DNA of 64,000 nucleotides. It comes from Rhabditoides inermis (Eukaryota; Nematoda; Chromadorea; Rhabditida; Rhabditidae). The notes under the pieces were generated by a model that did no database searches, was not told the origin of the DNA, and worked only from the letters and a program-made list of their open reading frames with translations. Below are positions 44,970 to 56,900 of this stretch, in pieces (the stretch's first letter is position 1; the number at the start of each line of letters is the position of its first letter). The DNA is taken from contig CAWZYM010000318.1 of assembly GCA_963966185.1 (NCBI GenBank), forward strand, positions 1 through 64,000, read 5' to 3'. Made by a program: the position numbers and the translations under genes.

Positions 44970-46786
44970 AATTAAAATATATATTCAAAGCATCACATGA
45001 TCATTTAGTATTTAGATTGGCTGACACTGATAGGGAGTGAGCCGATTTGGTATCACCGAATGGCGAACCTAGACTATATTTCATCAAGTATAATTCTTAG
45101 AGACCAGGAGTGGTCACGCGTCTTCCTTCCTTCTACGTCGCAATTAAACGAGGAGGGGAAGGAGATGCGCCAAATATCGAGGCCCACTGTGCAAACACAT
45201 TCGCGCCCCCGTTTACGATTTCATATAGCCACCTACGGTAGGACGCGAACTCTGGTAAGGAAAGACCATGCTATCAGCTATCATGCTAATCGCATATGAT
45301 GATTATGAGGGAAGCCAGTGGGGTGGTATGGCTTCAGTCGATAGAATGTGTGAGACATTCCGATCCTCTCTATCTCCCATTCTCTCGCGCGCACTCCCAG
45401 TCCTCCCAGTGTACAGCTGGTTGTTACGGTATGCGGTGGGCGAGAGGAGATGATGCGCGGTAAAAGGTGACAGCTGGGTCTCTGGGGACATGCGGGATCA
45501 GAGGGCGGAAGGAGACTGAGGCGACAAAGGTAATCTGCTAATGAGATCTGATAGCTCCTGCTAGTAGATCCCACAGATTAACGGCGACTAATTGGCGCGT
45601 GTTCCGGGATATGTTTCAATGAGAGAGTAAGGGTGAAAAGTGTAAATGTGTTTGTGAGAGAGGTCTTCTTTTCGTGACCGAAATGGCCCATGGAAGGAAC
45701 CCGTTGGAAGATGTGGATAGCTGGCGGGCAGACGAGCGCCTTACATGACTACCCTTGAGTACTCGAGTAGACTCGAGAGGCCTGCCGGCATTGACAGCAG
45801 AGAGCCGCCGCACACGCAACCGCCAATAGGAAGTGGAGAGACAGAGAGAGGGTGTCAGCTGGATAGGCCAGCCATGTTCAACGAGACGTCTCAAGACACC
45901 GCGACAAACACAAAATCTTTCGAGTGAACATTGTACTGTGTTACATGAATAATCATTAGTACGTGTCGAGTGAACACACTTTGTTATACCGTGAAATGCA
46001 ATATCATGTAGAAATATATTGGAAAAAGATCGTCGCAAAAGATCGTCGCGAAAAAACACACTTACAGTTGATGGTCGTCCCTGCAGTATATGTGTCCGTC
46101 CTTTGCGTAGCAAGACTGGGCTCCCGAGAGTGGCTGTTGGCAGGCGAAGCAGCGCAGACACGACTCGTGCCACACTTCTTCGTTCACCTACACACACATC
46201 ACTATCGTCTGTCGAAGAGGCACTAGCATTGTTACCTTGAGCATGAACTGATCTTTAATCGGGTATCCGCACCCGACGCAGCAAGTCGCCGGAGACTCGA
46301 ACGAGGGATCTGGAAACGTCGTCTAATATGTTTCGCAGCGCGAACAAATGTGTGAATCGAATTCAATTTCAGCGATGTCTTCTAATCCCAAGGAATCTCC
46401 AGCAACATTCTGACAGAATGGTGTGACTTTTGTGACAGTTGGGTTTTGAGAGGGGGAGAAAGAGAGCAGGGAAGAGGAGAAGCGCGAGTCAATGAGTCAG
46501 ACGATGATTAGTGCACGACAAGGCATCGATCGGACACAGGTGGTACTGTACGACATACTAGTACACGAATGTCACACTGTCACATCGCACAAGCAACGGT
46601 ACGGGTACTGTGAGTGAATTCAAACTACAGTACCTGTGAACGGGAGGAAGTGTTGCTGAATGATGGAGGCGTCGGATGGAAGGTCGGCTAGAAACACTTA
46701 TTTCATGACAAACTTGAAACAATGCTCTTACCGGGAGGTATGGAATCGGAAGACGATGGTTCCATCTTGAGTCGATCGAGATCCAT
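39281..46786 (-). CDS. lim-6: LIM-homeodomain transcription factor, LMX1/LIM-6 class
   Basis: Nuclear neuronal-fate regulator. I take [14 protein letters not shown] at 46786 as start; earlier exons cannot be excluded. Exons join in phase through [15 protein letters not shown] to LIM domain 1 (about 46066-46311): [44 protein letters not shown] 5 kb intron follows. LIM domain 2 is at about 40770-41040: [45 protein letters not shown]. The homeodomain is split between about 40293-40420 ([20 protein letters not shown]) and 39956-40034 ([20 protein letters not shown]), followed by [16 protein letters not shown]. The C-terminus ends [11 protein letters not shown]. The homeodomain favours the LMX1 class over other LIM-HD classes. 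The large intron hosts a RUVBL2 fragment and another minus-strand gene. Confidence 0.93.
39458..39517. repeat. 60 bp duplicated element, copy 2
   Basis: Same-orientation copy of 38669-38728, here in an intron between the last two lim-6 exons; 59 of 60 bases agree. Confidence 0.9.
41825..42300 (+). pseudogene. C-terminal fragment of RuvB-like 2 helicase (frameshifted)
   Basis: Nested in the large lim-6 intron on the opposite strand. The translated pieces [46 protein letters not shown] and [13 protein letters not shown] align with the last part of the RUVBL2 AAA+ ATPase. Walker A and B regions are absent upstream. A one-base deletion at about 41892 breaks the frame between the first two pieces. 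Two introns with normal borders remain, so this came from a genomic duplication and not from reverse transcription. It ends at TGA 42298-42300 after a non-homologous tail. Confidence 0.75.
42505..43126 (-). CDS. Unidentified gene nested in the lim-6 intron (5' end unresolved)
   Basis: Four exons join in frame: [17 protein letters not shown] (5' border at 43126), [20 protein letters not shown] with [20 protein letters not shown], a helical exon ([20 protein letters not shown]) and the final [20 protein letters not shown] ending KDKSR and a stop at 42505. All boundaries are phase 0, an unusually regular arrangement. The first exon is missing: a stop lies just upstream of the 43126 acceptor in this frame, so coding must begin further up. 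The protein is His/Gln-rich and helical. I do not recognise the family. It shares orientation with lim-6, so its transcript must be separate or spliced out. Confidence 0.6.
43130..46060. other. Remainder of the large lim-6 intron
   Basis: AT-rich with simple repeats: (CT)n at 44173-44230 and (GATT)n at 44931-44968. A 20-codon plus-strand frame at 43222 ([13 protein letters not shown]) with a donor-like end is noted but unsupported. No further gene is visible. Confidence 0.5.
44931..44968. repeat. (GATT)n microsatellite
   Basis: About nine uninterrupted GATT units in the lim-6 intron. Confidence 0.9.
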
Positions 46787-49700
46787 GAGCTCCGATGAGC
46801 CCGGAGGCGGCTGCTGGTCAGGGCTACAACAGACACAGCATACGGTAGGCAGCAGGATCAGGTGGTTTGAACGATGTGTTGATGAGTTCTCACATATCAC
46901 TGCAGTGGCAGCCAGCAGGGGAGAAGTGGTGAGAGAGGGAGAGCGTGGGAAGAAGAAGACAAGGTGAGAGCGCGCATCAAAGACACTAACACGCATAATG
47001 AGACGATCACTGCATAAATTAAGCGACTATGATCGCTGACTGCAAGTTTATCTCAGAGTGCGTCTTCAGAAAAGCATCTATTATGAAGCGCGAAATTGAC
47101 AATAACATGAAAGATTGGCAATACTGTCAGACTAATAACCGGTGTGGTGCTGATCAGAGGATGATATATTGGGAATTGATATTGGATATTGAAGGCTCAC
47201 CTCTGGACAATCGGGGCCTGCACGCTCCACGTCATGATATGGAAGGATGAATATGGAAAGAGTGGGTGGATTCGAGCCCCAACCACCAGCTACAGTAGTC
47301 CTGCCGCCGACGCAGCGAAGACACGCCCCCTTTTCGGCGACGAATGGGGGGAGAGAGAAGGGGGCTCTTCAATAAGGGATTATTGCATATTGAGAGCGGA
47401 AGCCACGCGATATCCCGGTTGGACAGAGATGGAAACATGGATCGTCATGATAAAATGATGCATGATTCATTTAACAAGTTGATAAGTAAGTTATAAAGGA
47501 TCAGACGTTGATAAAGTGATGTAATACACAATCATTGCCACAAACACGGTAAGAAAGGTGGGAGGAGGTTTGCGGGTGGCCAAAATGTCAGTGTGGACAG
47601 TGGTGGTTTGGAGCGCGGGTGAGCGAGTGTGTAAATGCCAGCGCCCTCCCGAGTGAGGCACAAAGAGAGGACCGCTGCGGAGGATCCATGGCAGAACTAG
47701 GTGCGAGCCACGTGAACTGGTACTACAACAACGACATTTCCGATCAAAGCAGTCTCTCTGGTGCGCGATATTTGGCATGGGTGCAACCTTTTGCCTGTTT
47801 AGACAGATCACTTCTATCAACATCTCATACATGTATTTTGCAACTCTGTATGTTATACCGGCGCGGTCGCCTCCGGAGGATGAATAATGAGCATCGATGT
47901 ACTGTTGTCATTACGAGTCACAACAAACCGCCCCTGCCCGCGAACGCTCACTCTCTCCCCGAACTGATCATACTGTATTTTGATACCATATCAGTAACTA
48001 ATGTGATTGTAGCTTCTCAGTATGTTCGTCAGACTTGGATCAACTAAAAATACTGTAGGTGTGCAGTGTTTTGATATTTAATAATGGAGTATATTAGAAT
48101 CAGAAAGTCGGCGAGATGACAGGTTCCCACGGGGGGTCGTTCGAGAGAAAGAAGCAGTCACCCCACAAGTGATTATATTAAAAAGTAATCCACTCTATAT
48201 TTTTGGGTTCTTTTATGATAGGAGGAAGGAAGTGCACATGGTAGAAGCTGCTCCGGAAGGGCTACACTACTAGGGGAAGGAGTTGCACTTGAACTATTTT
48301 AGTAGTGTCGAAACATAGCATACGTATGCATATATTATCTCTATGATGTATTGTATGTTCACAACATCATATACAAAGAAGTTCTAATACTACAGCCTTC
48401 TAGAAATGTATATTGAGATATAGATGTTATGCCAGTAGACATAAAGGTGTAGGCGCGGAAACAGTACATTGATCAGCCTACATGAATAGTGCGATGTGTG
48501 TTTCGCATATATTACAGTATAATCAGGTGTATGATCTTTATTAGTACCATAAGAGTGCATCAATCCTCGATATGAGCTAAACATCAGATCACTGTTTCAT
48601 GCTACTGTATTCGATCCAATACGGTCGAAAACACCCTTCTGTGTCAATCATTGTGCAAAATGCTATTCTTTTACTAAACTGATCAACGTGCAACTCCTTC
48701 CTCATGCGGTGCAACTCAGGCAAAAGCAGCTCCTTCCTAGCCCAGCAGCTTCTACCATGTGCACTCCCTTCCTACTATCTCTTTTGTATACAAAGAGAAA
48801 ACAATAATAAATTGATTGATCTTATATAAAAAAACATGCACATGATGATTTACGCTAAACCGGGGAAGACGACGATTGATCGAGACAACACCGATTATAG
48901 AAGGATCGGAGCCGTCAGCAGCGTGGCGCAGTGGAAGCGTGCTGGGCCCATTGTCCCGACCGGAACGAGAGAGTGAGAGAGAGCACAGACACGTAAGAGA
49001 GAAGTGAGAGAGATCGACACTTATCGCCGGGACGATCCGCGTGAGCGGTCGCCCTTTCATGTATATTTACTATATGCGATAAAGTCACTTCTATATTACT
49101 GTTATGTATTTATTGGCGAGAGTATTGTGGCAACCCTCTCGACGGCCATGGAGACAGGTCTGATGTATTGTATTGTTATCACTGTAGATTACCGTAGTTA
49201 CTATTACCATTACTGTAGTTATTAGTACCCTTACTGTAGAGTACCTTAGACTGAACCCTGCCCCATAGCTTAGTCTTGACATGGTGCATTAACCGTTTTA
49301 GAAACGAACACGGACTCACTGAACCACCTCAGTCTAATTCTAATTTGTGTGAATGTATCTAACAAATCTCACCCGTTACGCGCAAGCGTAGTCAAGGCAC
49401 GGTGAATAACCCAGGAGTGGAGGGATGCACTAACAGCCGAGTGATTGGATTCCGCTCACGTAACCACGCGTGACGTCTGATATCAGAAAGGTCTCACCGA
49501 GTAACGTTCACTTATGGTATAGATTCGTCGATAACATTTGTATACACCCACACAGGTAACTTCACAGTGCTCTCTTGTATATTGTGTCAGCCTCACAGGT
49601 GTGTATACTAATAGTTAGATCTAGCCGCACAAGGCCAGATCGCACTAGATGGGAGAAACCGGATGTCAATAATTCGATGCGCACGAACATAACACATCAA

Positions 49701-50315
49701 CAACAGGTCCCCTTTCTAGAGAATCTCCCTTCCTAACAGATGATCGCGGCGAGAGATAAACTGCGGGCCCGCATGAATAACCTGATCCTATTGGGAGAAT
49801 AAGGTCACTCGCGGTGAAGAGACAGCTCATTCCCAGTCTGACTGCCGCGACTACACGTCGTTGCATCTACTTCGTACAGCGTCTACTACCGATCCCCTGC
49901 GTCAACTACATCAGAGGTACACAGATTTCGTTATCACCAGCACACAGTAGAGCTTCCTCGAGCACTACAGTAACACCTAGCTGTGCGTACCGTAACCCGT
50001 GATACCACCCGTGTTTGCACATCACCGCGAGCACTTGTAGTAAAACGCACCCAAGCCCACTCCACCCGCTTCTCTCGTAAAACAGAGAACGGCACATCGC
50101 CTGCTGAAAGCTTCACCGAAAGGGGAGCCTAAGCAACACACGGCCAGCTTGGAATAGCAAACCAGCTGTCCTCACATAACAGTAACATCAAAGCACGAGA
50201 GCGCTAACACCTAGTCTCGAAGTCGCGTGACGGACAGACAGGTGAACGGGACGCCTTCCCGTCTCTCACACCAGGCCACGCACCCGTGCAGAATCCCTGC
50301 CGGGCAGCAGCCTCT
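46787..50315. other. Gene-poor region upstream of lim-6 and the retroelement
   Basis: No supported gene over 3.5 kb. It holds the lim-6 upstream region, a half-length initiator tRNA-Met (48917-48951), and repetitive-looking AC/GT-rich sequence with runs of TACCGTAGTTACTATTACC type at 49180-49240. The 5' LTR of the retroelement should lie toward the right end but I could not identify its borders. Confidence 0.5.
48917..48951 (+). pseudogene. 5' half of an initiator tRNA-Met
   Basis: The 35 bases begin AGCAGCGTGGCGCAGTGGAA and end in GGGCCCAT, the 5' half of eukaryotic initiator tRNA-Met including box A and the CAT anticodon. After the anticodon the sequence diverges abruptly, with no T-arm, box B or closing acceptor stem. 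It cannot fold as a tRNA. Confidence 0.8.
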
Positions 50316-50316
50316 T

Positions 50317-50602
50317 CCCGGACACGGTCCGATCTCCCCGGACATAGTCCGATCTTCCCGGACACAGTCCGATCTCCCCGGACACAGTCCGATCTACACG
50401 GACACGGTCCGATCTACCCGGACATAGTCCCATCTACACGGACACCGTCCGATCTACCCGGACATAGTCCGATCTACACGGACACGGTCCGATCTACCCG
50501 GACATAGTCCGACCTACAAGGACACGGTCCGATCTCCCCGGACATAGTTCCGCTTGTCACGGACACAGTTCCGGCTGACACGGACAAAGTTCCGATTGCC
50601 GC
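50317..50602 (+). repeat. Fourteen 20-21 bp palindromic tandem repeats in the retroelement leader
   Basis: The unit is GGACAyrGTCCGATCTmCCC-like. Eleven copies are exactly 20 bases apart (starts at 50320, 50340 and so on to 50520); the last three are 21 bases and more diverged. Each contains a short palindrome, GGAC-NNN-GTCC, able to form a 4 bp stem. The array lies in the leader 250-530 bases upstream of the gag start codon. Confidence 0.9.
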
Positions 50603-50849
50603 AAGCACTCTCGGCTCGGCAAGCGAACCAGCTTCACCGATCAAGGTGCACGTCTGAGCAGAACCTCTGCCAGCGGCATACCCACCTGATCCGAGCCCCC
50701 GACGATCGATCAGGCACAACCTGAGAGAAGCTCGTACCCAAGCGGACAGCACGTCGTACACCGCCCATCCCCAAGCAGTAAGACCAGATCATCTGGCAGC
50801 CCATCCTACGCAACTGCCAAGTCCGCACCCGTCACGCGATAGTCACGCG

Positions 50850-53800
50850 ATGAACCCGAGTGACCCTGACGGGAAAGGCGCGCCGCCCACTCAAAAGGGC
50901 GCAGTGTACAAGATCTACCAAGGGGAGATTATTGGGGATAGCGGATTGAGAGTCCCGAAGGAACTGTTCTCCCCCGAACAGCTGGCGGAGATTGCCGAGA
51001 AGGGGGAGACCCAGGCTGAGATAGTCGAGAGCCAGATCGCTCTCCTCATCGAAACCTGGAAGGAACAGTATCCAGCCGCCGCGGAGCTGGCGGAGAAAGC
51101 GGACATCCAGCGTCGTCTCTCTCTGAAGGTCGCCGACACGGCCACACCCTTCATCCCGATAAAGAATGAAGAGGACTGGAATCAAGCGGCCGACTTGATG
51201 AAGGAGATTCAGAAGCAAGACCGTAGGCAGTTCGAAGCCGAGGCGGCGTACTTTGAGAAGCAAGAGGAAATGCTGAAGTCTACTCTCGGCGACTCAGACG
51301 CCGCTCCAACCCTTCGCGAGTTCTATCTACAAATGAGCACCAGCATGAGAAGGGCGAGGAAGGCACTCGCACGCCAGAAATCTGGCATTCTCGCTGAGTT
51401 GAAAAAACATAACCAAAACGCTGCAAGAATCCTCGATTTCAGTATTCGACACTTCCCCGAGGGAGAGGTGTCGGACCGCGAGTCTCTCGAGGAGGAAATC
51501 GCCGCTGCTGAAAAAAGGACAGAAGAGGAAGGTGAGTGCAAGAGGGAAAAGGGTGACGAAAGCCAACCGAACGACGAATTTCAGATTGCGTTCAAGACAA
51601 ACTCGACCGTCGAATCGTCTGCGCCTGAGCCGCCCGTGAGATCCAAGCCGGACTCACCGAGCAGCGCAGGAAAGCAAGTCACACCTGCCGCGCATCCAAA
51701 TACCGAGATAAGTGAAATAGTCGAGAGAATGGAAAGCGAGAGAAGCCCGGCACATCACCAACCGATTTTTCAGGGAAAAATCGAACACACCCCCGGAAAC
51801 GACCAGTTCATCACACCCAAGTCCGCCCTCCCCATCGCCAAATTCAATTCCCCAACAAATCCCGTGCAAAAAGCTTTTAACCTGGTAATCGATTGCTGTC
51901 TGGATGGGGACAAAAAGGGCGTGACATGGAAAAATGAGACAAACGAGAGTTATCAAACGTTCAAAACGGGAATCGCTGACACACCAGCAAATCCGAACCA
52001 GGTAATTACGAGCTCATTCGATGAAAACTGGGCAAAACCGTACTACGAGGGGATGGCAGCGAGGCAGACGGCGAGGTTGGCCAGCGACGACGAGTTCCGC
52101 GACTTCCAGAGAAGATTCGAGCGCCTGAAACAAACAAGTAGGAGCGCTTCGATCGCGGGAGAAGAAGACAACAATAACTGGCCCCTACCGGAAGTGAAAA
52201 CTTACGGAAAAGAAAAGGCGGAGAAGTCGAAGAAAAAAGAGCGGACAAAGAAAAAAGAAATTGATTCCAGCTCAGACTCCGAGAGCGAGACAGATTCGGA
52301 CAAGAAAAAGAAAGAGAGGAAGAACAAAAAGAAACAGAGGAAAGAGGCAAAAAAGGGGAAGAAGGACAAAAGGAAGAAGAGAAACAAGCGCTCACCGTCG
52401 TCCTCATCCACCAGCACCTCCGACTCGTCGTCCTCCTCCACTTCATCCGACGAATCCTCGGACTCCGACTCCTCATCCGACTCGTCCTCCTCCTCATCAA
52501 CCACATCGACCTCGACCTCCTCGACGACGAGCCAGTCGGCATCTGAAAAGAATAAGGGAAGGAGGAAGGCAAAAAACAAGAAGAGGGAGAAAAAGAAAGA
52601 AAAGAGGGAGAGGAGGAGAGCCAAGTCCCGAGAGAGGCGAAACCGATCGATCGACCCCCGAATTTTCACTACCATGGCTCTATCCAACATCATCGACATG
52701 CCTGAGTTTGATGGGTCGGTCAAGCAGTGGAAACTGTTCTACCAGACCTTCACGGCACTGATGGAGGGCCAAAGCGATATAGTGAAACTCACGAAGCTCA
52801 AGCAGTGTTGCAAGAGAGAGGCGGCTGGAGTGATCAACCACTTCGGAATGAGCGCGGAGAATTACAAGCCAGCCATGACAGCCTTGAAGAGAGCGTACGG
52901 GAGCGAGACAAAATTGATCAAATCCCTCTGGGACGAGTTCAGGGCCACCCAGCCCGCCAGCGATCACTACGCCTCAGTGAAAGCGACATACAACACGATC
53001 AAAGCGATCATGGTGCAGCTCATGGAACTCACAAGGGTCCGTGGGAACGATCTCACAACCGAGATAACAAGAAGGTTTCCGAAAAGATTCTGGGGAAAGC
53101 TGATGGCAGCTGAGGTAAGAGCAGACGGAAACGTCAAGAAATTCCTCAAAGAGCTAGAAAGAATCGTGACCGAATACGAAGACACCGAGAAGAACTTCGA
53201 GACCTTTACCAGAGGCAGACAGATGATGGCAAAGGAGAAGGGGGGCCACAAGGGCCGCTCGCAGTCGAAGAAACCATACCAAAATGGGAAAAAAGGTGGG
53301 GGGAACGGTCAAAATGGCAATCAGCAAAACCAAGGTAATGGTGGACAATCCGGAGGCAATGGTGGATTTCAAAAGAAAGGGAAGTTCCGAAGAGGACAAT
53401 CCCAACAAAGAAACCAAAACGGACAGAACCAGAACGCCAAGAGTAGCAACAACTATGAAAAGAAAAACCCCCAACAGCAAAGCAAAGGGGGCGGAAACCA
53501 GAGTCAAGGTGGGCAGAAAAACCAAGGAAACAATGGTGCCAAAGGCAACCAGCAGAATGGGTCAGGAGGCAAGGGATTCCAGAATAAAAAAGAATTCAAG
53601 GGCAAGAAGAAGGGAAACGGCAACAATAAAAAACAACAGGTGCAATTCTCCCACTCACCTTCCAGATCCCAATCCCCAACAATCCCGCGACCCTTCCACC
53701 AAAGAATGGCCAAGACCGACGCCAGAGAGAAGGCCGGCGACTTGATGATCTTCTCGCCGAACGTCAAAAAACCACGGAACAACGCTCTGCAACAGATGGA

Positions 53801-53951
53801 TATCATGGTGGACACAGGCGCACAAAAATCCTGCATCGACGCTGAAGTCGCAAGACAATTGAACTTACCGATCATCTCGGGAAAGAGAAAAGCCGAGTTT
53901 CAAATGTGGAACGGCGAGACACACACCATCGATACCCACTACGTCGTCTAA
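50850..53951 (+). CDS. Retroelement Gag with N-terminal half of the protease
   Basis: 1033 codons, unbroken. Residues about 1-230 are helical and charged, a candidate matrix/capsid-associated region. About 455-610 is an extreme alternation of Lys/Arg/Glu and Ser/Asp/Thr tracts. About 615-770 is the DUF1759-type Pao capsid domain (MPEFDGSVKQWKLFYQTF; REAAGVINHFGMSAENYK). About 800-940 is Gly/Asn/Gln-rich and basic, where other elements carry CCHC knuckles; none is present here. The aspartic protease motif VDTGAQKSCIDAEVA is near residue 988. The frame closes at 53951 within the protease, whose remainder continues in another frame. This is a mobile-element product, not a host gene, unless selection shows otherwise. 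Confidence 0.88.
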   Translation: MNPSDPDGKGAPPTQKGAVYKIYQGEIIGDSGLRVPKELFSPEQLAEIAEKGETQAEIVESQIALLIETWKEQYPAAAELAEKADIQRRLSLKVADTATPFIPIKNEEDWNQAADLMKEIQKQDRRQFEAEAAYFEKQEEMLKSTLGDSDAAPTLREFYLQMSTSMRRARKALARQKSGILAELKKHNQNAARILDFSIRHFPEGEVSDRESLEEEIAAAEKRTEEEGECKREKGDESQPNDEFQIAFKTNSTVESSAPEPPVRSKPDSPSSAGKQVTPAAHPNTEISEIVERMESERSPAHHQPIFQGKIEHTPGNDQFITPKSALPIAKFNSPTNPVQKAFNLVIDCCLDGDKKGVTWKNETNESYQTFKTGIADTPANPNQVITSSFDENWAKPYYEGMAARQTARLASDDEFRDFQRRFERLKQTSRSASIAGEEDNNNWPLPEVKTYGKEKAEKSKKKERTKKKEIDSSSDSESETDSDKKKKERKNKKKQRKEAKKGKKDKRKKRNKRSPSSSSTSTSDSSSSSTSSDESSDSDSSSDSSSSSSTTSTSTSSTTSQSASEKNKGRRKAKNKKREKKKEKRERRRAKSRERRNRSIDPRIFTTMALSNIIDMPEFDGSVKQWKLFYQTFTALMEGQSDIVKLTKLKQCCKREAAGVINHFGMSAENYKPAMTALKRAYGSETKLIKSLWDEFRATQPASDHYASVKATYNTIKAIMVQLMELTRVRGNDLTTEITRRFPKRFWGKLMAAEVRADGNVKKFLKELERIVTEYEDTEKNFETFTRGRQMMAKEKGGHKGRSQSKKPYQNGKKGGGNGQNGNQQNQGNGGQSGGNGGFQKKGKFRRGQSQQRNQNGQNQNAKSSNNYEKKNPQQQSKGGGNQSQGGQKNQGNNGAKGNQQNGSGGKGFQNKKEFKGKKKGNGNNKKQQVQFSHSPSRSQSPTIPRPFHQRMAKTDAREKAGDLMIFSPNVKKPRNNALQQMDIMVDTGAQKSCIDAEVARQLNLPIISGKRKAEFQMWNGETHTIDTHYVV

Positions 53952-56900
53952 CTATGTACCACAACAAGGTCAAGGTGACAGCAGACGTGATGGTGTGCGA
54001 AAACCTGGCATTCGATGAGCCGAGACCACAGATTAGACAAGAAGACGAGAAGGCGGTAAGGGATGCAGGAGCGAAGATCATCGGCGGTACTAGGAGAGTG
54101 GAGCTGATAATGGGAATTGACCAATGCTACTCGACATTCGGCAACCTGCAGCCCACAACCCTACCAAGCAGAAAGGTGCTGCTCCAATCAAGCCTCGGAG
54201 ACACCATCTGCGAAAGGCCAAGATGACGGTGTGGAAAATGAACAAGATGAGAACGACAAAGGAGGACAACGAACTCATGTGGAGAGTGGTAAACGTGGGT
54301 CTCGAGGACATCGATGACATCGAGATCAAGAAGAGGGTGCGACAGCACTTCCTCGACACGGTCGCCATCACCGAGACCGGGCAAGTGATGGTAGAATGGC
54401 CACTCAAACCCAGAGCAAAAGAGCCGTTCCATGATAACTATGACGTTGCAATGCAACAGTTCCTCCACCTCATCAACACATGCAACAAAAAGAAGCCAGG
54501 ACTATTCCAGCTGATCCAGACACAATTCCAAGATTTGATAACTAAAGGAATCTTGGAGCCAGTAGACGTGGACAGGGACGGAGTGTTCATGTACCTCCCC
54601 TACCACGTGGTCTGGAACGACAAGTCGGACACTACGCCAGCGCGAGTGGTCTTCAACGGTAGCTCCCACAAAAGGGGAGAGCCCAGCCTGAACGACCTCG
54701 TCTATGCTGGAGAGACGACTCTCCCGGACTTGTGCGGAATACTCTTGAGAACAAGGGAAGCACCCTACCTCATGCAAGCAGACGTAAAGTCGGCGTTTCA
54801 CACAGTCCTGATCAACCAGAAGAGTCAGGACCTGACCAGGGTGATATTCATCAAGCCCGGAACGGACATCAGCAAGCCCTTGAACAGAGAGGACATACAG
54901 ATCCTCGCATTCACCAGACTTCCCTTCGGAGTGAACGCTTCAGGCTACCTCCTCGCCGAGGCGATAAATTTTTTGTGAGCCACAACTGCCACGACCAGGC
55001 CCTCAAGGACAACATCGAGTTCAATCTCTATGTGGATAACCTCTTCATGACCTTCGGATCGCGCAAAGAATCCTACGAATGGTACAAAAAGTCGAAGGAG
55101 CTGTTCGCGGCGATGGGAATGTGTATCAGGGTGTACGCATCCAATGAAACCGGAATATACGAAAAGCTACCGGAGGAGGATCTGGCGAAGGGGAGGATGT
55201 CCAAGGTGCTGGGAATGATCTGGGATGTGAACGCAGATACATACTCAGTTCGCAAGCCGATTTGAAGAAGTTCCTGTACCTCGACTACACTACGAAACGA
55301 GTCGTGTCCAGCGTCATCGGCAGCACGTTCGACCCCCTCGGATTGTACGCACCAGTCACAGTGGGATCGAAACTATTGCTCAAGAAGTTCTGGGTAGTCA
55401 ACCAACTGGACTGGGACACAAAACACTACGACCCCAATGACAAGGAAGTCGTAGATGCCACCATTCGATTGATCGAGGAAACGGACATGACAGTTCCGAG
55501 ACAGCTCGAAGACGTGAAGTTCAGCAGCACACACGAACTCGTGGGTGTTCACAGATGCCAGCAAAGACTGCTACGGAGCAGTCGCATACCTACGCTCTCC
55601 ATCAAAGAAAAAGAGCGGAGACTTCGCTGTCAACATGCTGATGGCAAAGCAAAAGCTCGCGCCAGAGAAGGGAAAGAACACGATTCCCCACCTGGAACTA
55701 TGCGGGATCGTCGTCGGAACTAAGCTAGCCAGCTTCATTCTCTCCCACACAACCTCAAGATCGTCCGCGTCTGCATCATGAGTGACTCGGAGATCGCTCT
55801 TCAATGGATACAGCACGGACCGCGCGAGAAGAACGAAGTGTTCGTGGAGAACAGGGTCAAGTCAGTAAATCAAACCCTGAGGGACCTGAAGGAAAAGGGA
55901 GTGCAATCGGACATGAGGTTCGTCAGCACGGACCAAAACCCCGCCGACCACCTGACACGTGTCCTCACCCACGAAGAGTTCGCAGAGAGCAACTGGAGAA
56001 AGGGACCGACTTCCTCAAAAAGGAAGAACGAGAATGGCCAGAAGTGCACATTGCCTTCCCAATCGACGACGATCCGACAGAGGAGAAGGTAACGGAGGAG
56101 ACAATGAAGCACCCCATCATGATGCACGCAGCAAGGAAGAAGGAAACTATTCCAGCGGCAACACAGGCGCTCAACTCCTTCAGAATGGTTACACAACCCG
56201 CCACAAATGTACTCAACAAGATGATTGCAGCCGCTGCATACGTCATTCAATTCCTCGCACTCATCGCCAAGCCAATCACCGAAAGGAGAAGGCTAAAGAT
56301 CCCCGAAATCTACACCAAGTTCGAGGGGAGCGTCGAGGGAAGAGCGGCCGGCAAAAACGTACTCATCAGGATTCACCAGCAAGCACACATCGCAGCAATA
56401 CTCGAAATGAGATCGCGGGTGGATGTGAGGCTGGACGAAGACGGAATATACTATCAGTATTCACGGATCAAGGACTCGGAGCACTGTTTCAGAAGACCAG
56501 TCATCATCCAAAAAACAAGACTGTTCGAAGCACTGGTTGACGATATACACCAGCAAATGTTCCACGCCGGATTCGCATCAACCGTCGCCGAGTACAACTC
56601 CCGCTACTTCACTCCAAAACTTCGAGCATCGATGAAGCCACTACTGCGGAAGTGTGTACAGTGCCAAAAGGCAAAGGCAAGACCATTCCCCATGCAAACG
56701 AGACCCGCACTGCCAGAAGTGAGAACTATGAGAGCATTTCCATTCGAGGCATGCGGGGTGGATTTCGCAGGGCCCGTGTACTATTTGAACGAGACGTCGC
56801 AAGTGAAAGAGAAGGCATACATCGTGCTGTTCACATGCTATCGTCTCGACTCATTCACATGGAACCTATTTACTCAATGGATACTGATCAATTCCTCTAC

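Noticed and set aside
50317..50602. CRISPR array
   Set aside because: Regularly spaced repeats, but with no unique spacers, in a nematode retroelement leader; it is a simple tandem repeat.
53930..53960. Programmed ribosomal frameshift at the gag-pol junction
   Set aside because: A frame change does occur inside the protease, but I see no convincing slippery heptamer followed by a stem, and many further breaks follow, so decay or sequence error is simpler.
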